Of a DNA stretch of 12,370 nucleotides, positions 7,431 to 12,370 are shown in pieces. The notes under the pieces were generated by a model that saw nothing but the letters and a program-made list of their open reading frames with translations, was not told where the DNA came from and did not search any database. The translations under genes and the position numbers were made by a program. How positions within the stretch are numbered: position 1 is the first letter of the stretch; each line of letters starts with the position of its first letter. The stretch is taken from positions 1-12,370 of the forward strand of contig JBCCBN010000083.1 of assembly GCA_039034035.1 (NCBI GenBank), in the 5' to 3' direction. Source of the DNA: UBA5336 sp039034035 (GTDB lineage Bacteria > Pseudomonadota > Alphaproteobacteria > Caulobacterales > Hyphomonadaceae).

Positions 7431-8303
7431 ATGACCGACACGTACACCCCCCCCAAAGTCTGGACCTGGGACACCGAAAGCGGCGGACGCTTTGCGTCAA
7501 TCAACCGGCCGATTGCCGGGCCCACCCATGACAAGGCGCTGCCCGTGGGCGAGCACCCGCTGCAGCTTTACTCCCTCGCGACGCCGAACGGGGTGAAGGT
7601 GACGGTGATGCTGGAAGAGCTGTTGGCGCTGGGCCATTCAGGCGCGGAGTATGATGCCTGGCTGATCAATATAGGCGAGGGGAACCAGTTCGGGTCGGGC
7701 TATGTGGAGATCAATCCCAATTCGAAGATTCCGGTCATGGCTGACCACAGCCATGCCACGCCGCTGCGGATTTTCGAGAGCGCGTCGATCCTGTTTTATC
7801 TCGCCGAGAAGTTCGGCGCCTTTTTGCCGACCGACATTGCGGCCCGGACCGAGACGATGAACTGGGTGATGTGGCAGATGGGGTCTGCACCCTATCTTGG
7901 CGGCGGATTTGGGCATTTCTATGCCTATGCGCCGGAGAAATGGGAATATCCGATCAACCGGTTTGCCATGGAGGTGAAGCGCCAGCTTGATGTGCTGGAC
8001 CGCAACCTCGAAAGCCGCGAGTTCATGATCGGCGATGAATACACGATCGCCGACATGGCGATCTGGCCCTGGTATGGCACCCTGGCCAAGGGACTGCTCT
8101 ATGACGCGGCGGAATTCCTGGCCGTGCATGAGTACAAGCACGTCAATCGCTGGGCTGACCAGATCAATGAGCGCCCAGCGGCGATCCGCGGCAAGATGGT
8201 GAACCGGGTCTGGGGCGAGCCCTCCAGCCAGCTTCATGAGCGCCATGATGCGAGCGATTTCGACACCAAGACCGCCGACAAGATGAAGCCTGAGGGAAAC
8301 TGA
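7431..8303 (+). CDS. yghU: YghU-type glutathione S-transferase / disulfide-bond oxidoreductase
   Basis: The 290-residue protein follows E. coli YghU closely along its whole length as I recall that sequence: KVWTWDTESGGRFASINRPIAGPTHDKALPVGEHPLQLYSL at the N-terminus and QLHERHDASDFDTKT at the C-terminus. The thioredoxin-fold domain (about 44-130) carries the T51-P52-N53 loop, the cis-Pro motif KIPV (Pro101) and the ES pair (116-117) that binds the gamma-glutamyl group. The helical domain follows, with GEFMIGDEYTIADMAIWPW-like N-capping near 200-215. YghU-group proteins bind two glutathiones and reduce disulfides or organic peroxides in the cytoplasm. A GGGAG ribosome binding site lies nine bases before ATG 7431. 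The gene is divergent from metX, and both deal with sulfur metabolites, but a functional link is only a guess. Confidence 0.95.
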   Translation: MTDTYTPPKVWTWDTESGGRFASINRPIAGPTHDKALPVGEHPLQLYSLATPNGVKVTVMLEELLALGHSGAEYDAWLINIGEGNQFGSGYVEINPNSKIPVMADHSHATPLRIFESASILFYLAEKFGAFLPTDIAARTETMNWVMWQMGSAPYLGGGFGHFYAYAPEKWEYPINRFAMEVKRQLDVLDRNLESREFMIGDEYTIADMAIWPWYGTLAKGLLYDAAEFLAVHEYKHVNRWADQINERPAAIRGKMVNRVWGEPSSQLHERHDASDFDTKTADKMKPEGN

Positions 8304-8375
8304 CCGGACCGGGTTTCCTTTCGAGGCCGGCTCGCTCTACGGTCCCGCCGATTGTGATGCGTGGGGGGGGCGGGC

Positions 8376-9569
8376 ATGGGCCTTGTTGGATCGAGATGTG
8401 TTGGCCTGAGAGCGGCTGGTTTGAGCGTGGCCGCTGCGGTGGTGGCGGCCGGTTCAGCGGATGCGCAGAGTGCGGGCGCGACTGTGGTGCCGGGTGCGGC
8501 GGGGCCGGTGGTGCAGGACGAAGCGACGCTGCTGGGGGCGCTGCGCGAGGATCCGGCGGATGCGGGTGCGCGGCTTGCGCTGGGGCGGCTCTACTATGAA
8601 ACGCGGCGGGACCGGGCGGCGGAGTTCAATATCCGCCAGGCGCTAGCCAGTGGGCTGGACCGGGGGGGGCGAGAGGCCGCGCGGGCGCTGCTGGCGGACT
8701 TGCAACGGCGCCGGCGATGGGTGTTCACCGCTGATGCCGCGCTGGCGCCGGAGACGACGCGCGTGGTGACCCGCACGGTGACCGCTGGCGACGGGATGCC
8801 GGTGACGCGCAGTGAGACCGAGAGCTCAGGCATCGGGATCGAGGCGTTTGCTGATCTGGAGTACCGGGCGCCGCTGGGCGAGGATTTGCGCATTTCGGTC
8901 GAGGGGTTTGCGCAGACCGAGCAGTTTGCCGAGGAGGATTTTGGCCGCTCGCGCCTGGTTGGGTTTGCGGGGCCGCTCTTTCTGCTGGACGGGGACAATC
9001 GATGGTCGGTGCGCGGGCTGGTGGAGCGGAGTTGGGATGGGGGCGAGCCTGAATTTCAGGGCGTGGGCGCGGAAGTCTCGACCCGGCGCACGCTGACCGA
9101 CCGGCTGCGCCTGTTTGCGCGCGCCCAGTATCGCGATCTCGACTATGACAGCTTCGATGCGCGCGATGGCCAGTCGGTGGGTGTGGATGCGGATCTGGGG
9201 CGGTTTGGCCTTGGCGGGCGGTTCGAGCGGGTGTTCGGGGTCGCGTTCCGGGCCGATACGATGGCGGAGGACCAGAGCTTCTGGTTTTACCGGGCGGGGG
9301 TCGGCGCGTTTCGCGAGTTGCCGTATGCGATCGGGGTGTACGTGCAGCCGTCCGTGGCGTTCCAGAGCTTTGATGGGCCGGGCGGGACCGATACCGATGC
9401 CCGCGAGGATGTGGAGACGGACATGCTGTTCCGGGTCTCGAAACGCGACTGGCGGGTGTTGAGTGCGGCGCCTTTTGTGTCGGTAGAGGTGTCTTATCGC
9501 GACTCCAATATCGACCGCTTGGACGATACCGATACGGCGTTTCAGGCGGGCTTTACCCGGTCTTTCTGA
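8376..9569 (+). CDS. TPR plus beta-barrel outer-membrane protein, Slam/DUF560-like
   Basis: The 397-residue product is read from ATG 8376; an in-frame GTG at 8361 is possible. A signal peptide (LRAAGLSVAAAVVAAGSADA, cleavage near residue 30) precedes a TPR-like helical region (about 46-110, with ARLALGRLYYETRRDRAAEFNIRQAL). The rest is a series of amphipathic strands (WVFTADAALAPET, GIGIEAFADLEYRAPL, DLRISVEGFAQT and so on) ending VSVEVSYRDSNIDRLDDTDTAFQAGFTRSF, with the terminal Phe typical of outer-membrane barrels. Helical repeats plus barrel plus a final YRDSNI...GF.RSF resemble surface lipoprotein assembly modifiers, which move lipoproteins to the cell surface. It is shorter than the Neisseria proteins, and no obvious substrate gene is adjacent, so the role is tentative while the outer-membrane location is well supported. 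G8 runs occur just before the start (8363-8370) and within codons 96-98 (8662-8669). Confidence 0.75.
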   Translation: MGLVGSRCVGLRAAGLSVAAAVVAAGSADAQSAGATVVPGAAGPVVQDEATLLGALREDPADAGARLALGRLYYETRRDRAAEFNIRQALASGLDRGGREAARALLADLQRRRRWVFTADAALAPETTRVVTRTVTAGDGMPVTRSETESSGIGIEAFADLEYRAPLGEDLRISVEGFAQTEQFAEEDFGRSRLVGFAGPLFLLDGDNRWSVRGLVERSWDGGEPEFQGVGAEVSTRRTLTDRLRLFARAQYRDLDYDSFDARDGQSVGVDADLGRFGLGGRFERVFGVAFRADTMAEDQSFWFYRAGVGAFRELPYAIGVYVQPSVAFQSFDGPGGTDTDAREDVETDMLFRVSKRDWRVLSAAPFVSVEVSYRDSNIDRLDDTDTAFQAGFTRSF

Positions 9570-9628
9570 GGGAGTGGGTCGCGCACCGCAGGTTTGGCGT
9601 GGGCGGGCAGATGGGTGTGCCTGCATGG

Positions 9629-9650
9629 AAAAGGGCCAGCCATTCTGGCC
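9629..9650 (-). terminator. Intrinsic terminator for the small helical protein gene
   Basis: Read on the minus strand, GGCCAG pairs with CTGGCC around a 5-base loop, followed at once by CTTTT. It lies 45 bases beyond the minus-strand stop at 9695. An alternative AGGGC/GCCCT outer stem also leads into the T-run. The plus strand has no T-run after the hairpin, so any effect on the converging Slam-like gene would be weaker. Confidence 0.6.
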
Positions 9651-9694
9651 AGCCCTCAGGGGTGTTTTGCTTCGAGTTTGGGGGCTCGCGTGCC

Positions 9695-10132
9695 TCAGGC
9701 AGCCTGGATGGAGCGGTCTGGCAGCGTGCTGGCTTCGGCGGCCATGTCATTGGCGACGATATCGCCGAGATGGGCGAGGGCGGTGATGCCGTACTGGTCT
9801 TCGGTATAGGTGGCGAGGGCGGGCAGGAGCTGGCCGACTTCGCGGTGGCCGAGGCCCTGTTCGTGGAGGCGTCGCACCATGCCGGTGGCGACGTGGCGCT
9901 GGCCGCCGGGTGTCTGCTCGATCAGCTGGGCGATGATGCCATTGGGCGCGCCGTTTTCGGCCCCCGACTTGGCGGATAGGGTGCGCGCGCCGGGCAGGCG
10001 CTTGAACAGGGCCGCGGTGAAGGGCGATCCGCGGCGGTCGGCGGCGCTGAGCACGGTGCCGAGGGCCGCCTTGGCCGCTTTCTGCGTGAGCCCGGTCTCG
10101 TGGGCAACGTGGCGGATCAGATCTTTCATCAT
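9695..10132 (-). CDS. Small helical hypothetical protein, DUF2267/DUF2780-like layout
   Basis: The 145-residue product starts at ATG 10132, nine bases after AAGGA on the minus strand; longer in-frame starts up to 10261 would add a low-complexity leader and are rejected. There is no signal peptide or membrane segment, so it is probably cytoplasmic. The N-terminal part (MMKDLIRHVAHETGLTQKAAKAALGTVLSAADRRG) has the helix-turn-helix rhythm seen in HU-like and DUF2267/DUF2780 proteins. A central stretch with FKRLPGARTL follows, then two helices (GQRHVATGMVRRLHEQGLGHREVGQLLPALATY and YGITALAHLGDIV). The layout recalls small alphaproteobacterial DUF2267-type proteins, but I cannot confirm the family or a function. 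It is transcribed alone, away from the divergent region shared with the Cys-repeat protein gene. Confidence 0.75.
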   Translation of the reverse strand: MMKDLIRHVAHETGLTQKAAKAALGTVLSAADRRGSPFTAALFKRLPGARTLSAKSGAENGAPNGIIAQLIEQTPGGQRHVATGMVRRLHEQGLGHREVGQLLPALATYTEDQYGITALAHLGDIVANDMAAEASTLPDRSIQAA

Positions 10133-10223
10133 GGGCGGCAATCCTTGCGTCGGATGGGAAGGCGATGTCGTCGCGGTCGTTTTGACCTTGTTCGGACGAT
10201 CCCCCCGCGCGGTGAGCAGAGCG

Positions 10224-10300
10224 TTAACAGGACGGCCCCTTTTGTTTATTTTCAGCACCAACGTCTTAACAGTGATTAGGACATGTTAACGTTCGTCAAC
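10224..10300. promoter_or_regulatory. AT-rich divergent control region with TTAAC motifs (possible CtrA sites)
   Basis: The 277-base gap 10133-10409 separates two divergent genes and contains the most AT-rich stretch in its neighbourhood (about 10236-10310). TTAAC occurs at 10224-10228, 10266-10270 and 10286-10290, with TCAAC at 10296-10300. CtrA of alphaproteobacteria binds TTAA-N7-TTAA(C); TTAACGTTCGTCAAC (10286-10300) has paired half-sites but with N6 spacing and one mismatch, and TTAG-N6-TTAAC (10275-10290) is similar. No site is perfect, so CtrA control is a suggestion. A possible -10 element (TAGTAT, 10330-10335) has no well-spaced -35. Confidence 0.3.
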
Positions 10301-10409
10301 TTTTTGCTCCCCTGCTCTTCGAGAGGTGCTAGTATCGGGGGCATGTATATTGTGCCGCGAGAACGGGTTCGGCGAGGACGCCTGTTGCGGGAATGCGTGG
10401 GGGTCGAAC

Positions 10410-11582
10410 ATGGCGTATTATGATCGTCCGGATGGAGATGGCGGAAAGCCCAGGTCGCGGAAGACACCGGGTCGGCTGCATGATGACCAGCGGTGGCGGT
10501 CGATGCTGTGGGCTTTTGTCGGGCTCGTGATCGGGCTGTTGTTCGGCGCAATCGGGACGGCGGTGATGGGCGATAGCGCTGTGCGGCCGGTATTGACCGC
10601 GGAGGGTGGCGGAGGTGATGGGGCGCTGGTGCCAGGACCAGTGCCAGCGCCGGTGTTGGCCGATGCCGGGTGTGAACTGTCTGATGATGGTGCGATCCGT
10701 GAAACGCCTTGCCGGCTGGATGGGGCGACGCTGTCGGCGGTCATGGATGCGGGTGGGCCGACCGATCTGTTGGGGAGCCGCAGACCGGCGGTGACGCCCC
10801 TGCCCCTGTGTGACCGCCGCGAGGATGGCGCGATCACGGGCGCCCCGTGCCGCATTCTCACCAGCGTGCCGGCGCCCCGGCCGGTGACGACGGCGGCCGC
10901 TCCGGCGGACCTGCCCCCGCCCTGCACGGTCAACACTGATGGTAGCGTGACGGGTGCGCGCTGTGTGCTAAGCGCAAATGTTGCGGCCCCTGCCCCGGTG
11001 AGCCTGCCGGCGCCGGAGCCGGAGGTGCTGCCCCGGTGTGAGATCAGCATGCTGGATGGGACCGTGACCGGTGCGCCGTGCCGCTTGTCGGCGAATTTCC
11101 GGGCGAGCCGCGCGGGCCGGACGCTGAATGCGGAGATGGCACCCCGGGCGCCGGCGCTGGCCGATTGCCGGATCGACCAGGCGACCCAGGCAATCACCAA
11201 CACGCCCTGCCAGCTCCAGTCGGCCTTCCGCCCAGTGGTGGATGGCAGCTTCGGCCCGGTGCCGAAGACCGCGCTGAAGGTCTGCCCCACGCGCGGCTTC
11301 ACGACGCCGGAGGATCTGGGTTGTGGGCTTTGGGTGCGTGATAGCGGCTATGTCTCGCTTTCGAAGATTGCCGAGGCCTATTATGGCGATACCGATGCCG
11401 CTTGCCTGATCTTCGACCGCAACAAGGATGTGTTCGGCACGCGGGAAGCGCCGGTGCGGCGGAACGATCCGCACTGCATCCTGCCGGAAGACATCCTGTT
11501 CATGCCGGCCACGTCGCTGGAGGCTGATTTTGGCCGCTGTGTTACCCCGCCCCGGCGGGCGACTGTGTGCGAGGCAGGGTAG
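10410..11582 (+). CDS. Membrane-anchored protein with repeated Cys pairs and C-terminal LysM-like domain
   Basis: The 390-residue product starts at ATG 10410, seven bases after a GGGGGT stretch; the in-frame frame extends back to 10326 but without a better start. A basic cytoplasmic N-terminus (1-32) leads to one membrane helix (about 33-53, LWAFVGLVIGLLFGAIGTAVM). The exported part has five imperfect repeats of the form C-x-[LIV]-x3-5-G-x-[IV]-x-x-[TA]-[PR]-C-x-[LI], with Cys at 88/101, 134/147, 172/185, 210/224 and 253/267, joined by Pro/Ala-rich linkers; Cys292/305 may be a sixth. All 16 cysteines fall in this part. The end (about 308-366) has SLSKIAEAYYGDTDAACLIFDRNKDVFG...ILPEDILFMPAT, which matches the order of a LysM domain, so peptidoglycan binding is likely. 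I recognise no named family for the whole protein; a periplasmic scaffold linking membrane and wall is an inference. Confidence 0.8.
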   Translation: MAYYDRPDGDGGKPRSRKTPGRLHDDQRWRSMLWAFVGLVIGLLFGAIGTAVMGDSAVRPVLTAEGGGGDGALVPGPVPAPVLADAGCELSDDGAIRETPCRLDGATLSAVMDAGGPTDLLGSRRPAVTPLPLCDRREDGAITGAPCRILTSVPAPRPVTTAAAPADLPPPCTVNTDGSVTGARCVLSANVAAPAPVSLPAPEPEVLPRCEISMLDGTVTGAPCRLSANFRASRAGRTLNAEMAPRAPALADCRIDQATQAITNTPCQLQSAFRPVVDGSFGPVPKTALKVCPTRGFTTPEDLGCGLWVRDSGYVSLSKIAEAYYGDTDAACLIFDRNKDVFGTREAPVRRNDPHCILPEDILFMPATSLEADFGRCVTPPRRATVCEAG

Positions 11583-11589
11583 AGTGATT

Positions 11590-11741
11590 TCGCTCGCGGC
11601 GCGTGGCGCCTCCGCGGGGGCGGGCTGACCGCCCGGCGGGCGCTCGCCCTTTGTTCGCGCTTACGCGCTCATGGGTTTATCGCTCGCTGGCTGCGCCTCC
11701 GCATTATCCCTGGAGAAATGGGGCGGGCTGACCGGCCGGCC
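11590..11741. repeat. Intergenic repeat locus B: one full unit and one interrupted unit
   Basis: The unit at about 11590-11690 matches locus A nearly base for base: cgcctccgcgggggcgg at 11607-11623, then acgcgctcatgggtt at 11663-11677 and tcgctcgc at 11680-11687. A second unit begins 87 bases later with cgcctccgc (11694-11702), is interrupted by about 17 unrelated bases, and resumes with gggcgggctgaccg at about 11720-11733 before ending in ccggcc. The interruption falls at the centre of the imperfect palindrome. Locus B starts eight bases after the stop of the LysM-like gene and runs into the 3' end of the converging HAMP gene, the same convergent setting as locus A. Confidence 0.75.
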
Positions 11742-12370
11742 CAATTCATCGCGGCGCGTGCGCCCGGGTATGGCGACGTTTGCATCGCCGTTCGCCAGCG
11801 CCTTCATCGCGCGGGTGATCGCGCGAACCGAGGACACTGTGTTGCGGATGATCAAACGTGCACCAATCAAAGAGGTGCAAACCCCGGCCACGACAATCAC
11901 GCCACAAATAACCAGATACCAGCCAATCGCGTCATACAATTGGTTGACGCTTGTCTCGGCACCTTCGTGTGTTTGGAGCGCAAAAACGCTCACGGAGCGA
12001 AACAGATTGCGAGCGTTGTCCGTCTCTTGGGCCATGGCTGTCTGATCCCATTCGCCATTGATCCTGGCGCGCAGATCCGCGGCCTCATTCCGCAGCGCCT
12101 GAATGGTTTCGCGCGGCTGGGCGGGCATCGCATCACCGGCTGCGTCCAGCGGTTCGCTCAAGGTCGCGTAAGCGACGTTCAGCGCCGCTGAAGCCTCGTT
12201 GACCCCTTCTATGCGCGCGCTTTCGGTCTCCGCCGCGCTCGCCGCTTCCAGCCCGTCCACCGCGTTCGCCAAGGCGATGGCGGCGTTGCTCGAATGCACC
12301 TCGATCGAAGAGACAACGACCATCGACCGCCCGTATTGACCGAGATAGGCGACACCCGACAAAAGCACGA
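11661..12370 (-). CDS. HAMP-domain sensor protein, truncated at its 3' end by repeat sequence (5' end outside window)
   Basis: The frame is open to the right edge; the GTG at 12368 is probably internal. Numbered from there, residues 3-20 are hydrophobic and probably end the first membrane helix. A helical extracytoplasmic domain (about 21-148, rich in Ala and Glu) follows, then a second helix (150-173, YLVICGVIVVAGVCTSLIGARLII) and a HAMP domain (174-211, with ALANGDANVAIPGRTRRDELG). This is the front half of a chemoreceptor, histidine kinase or cyclase-type sensor, but no output domain follows: after DELGR the frame reads PVSPPHFSRDNAEAQPASDKPMSA and stops at 11661. Those last residues are encoded by repeat locus B. 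FSRDNAEAQ faintly resembles the FKDNA.EAQ region after many HAMP domains, which would fit a partial overwrite. The product is probably a remnant, though membrane-stable; loss of the rest of the gene is inferred. Confidence 0.75.
   Translation of the reverse strand, partial: VLLSGVAYLGQYGRSMVVVSSIEVHSSNAAIALANAVDGLEAASAAETESARIEGVNEASAALNVAYATLSEPLDAAGDAMPAQPRETIQALRNEAADLRARINGEWDQTAMAQETDNARNLFRSVSVFALQTHEGAETSVNQLYDAIGWYLVICGVIVVAGVCTSLIGARLIIRNTVSSVRAITRAMKALANGDANVAIPGRTRRDELGRPVSPPHFSRDNAEAQPASDKPMSA

Noticed and set aside
6374..7531. Plus-strand frame of 385 residues across metX and into the transferase gene
   Set aside because: It is antisense to metX, whose motifs are complete, and its Gly/Asp/Glu-rich product looks like a frame shadow.
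8304..8345. Terminator after the yghU gene
   Set aside because: The ccgg motifs can pair only weakly and no T-run follows a stable stem.
10133..10261. N-terminal extension of the small helical protein to 188 residues
   Set aside because: The extension is low in complexity and lies in the AT-rich control region, while ATG 10132 has a well-placed AAGGA site.

Overview
The window reads as chromosomal DNA from a GC-rich alphaproteobacterium, most likely of the Hyphomonadales/Maricaulales (Maricaulis, Oceanicaulis, Hyphomonas type) or a close relative. Three things suggest this: a metX-metW pair in the arrangement usual for these bacteria, a run of envelope lipoproteins and beta-barrel proteins, and TTAAC-rich sequence that resembles CtrA sites. 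The placement is inferred from gene content and style, not from a marker gene. I see no rRNA, tRNA, CRISPR array, transposase or phage gene.

Layout. Positions 1-2341 hold the 3' part of a secreted subtilisin-like (S8) protease with a 17-proline linker and a C-terminal region that looks like an autotransporter barrel. A small lipoprotein of unknown function follows 11 bases later (2353-2763), then a lipoprotein form of the M3 zinc metallopeptidase Dcp (2884-5088). These three + strand genes make an envelope proteolysis block. A possible 56-residue membrane protein (5063-5233, -) overlaps the end of dcp. The GC-rich gap 5234-5495 carries two units of an approximately 90-bp repeat. metW (5496-6119, -) and metX (6122-7294, -) form a methionine biosynthesis operon, divergent from a yghU-type glutathione transferase (7431-8303, +). 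Next come a TPR plus beta-barrel outer-membrane protein resembling Slam/DUF560 proteins (8376-9569, +) and a small helical protein (9695-10132, -) with its own likely terminator. A divergent AT-rich control region (about 10133-10409) precedes a membrane-anchored protein with repeated cysteine pairs and a C-terminal LysM-like domain (10410-11582, +). The window ends in a HAMP-domain sensor gene (11661 to the edge, -) whose 3' end lies inside a second locus of the same repeat.

The most notable points are the Cys-pair/LysM protein, for which I recognise no named family, and the dispersed repeat. The repeat sits at two convergent gene junctions about 6.3 kb apart, in each case as two units 87-90 bp apart. 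At the second junction it appears to have replaced the end of a sensor gene and supplied its last codons and stop. Apart from the metX-metW operon and the envelope protease block, the genes look like independent neighbours, not one system.
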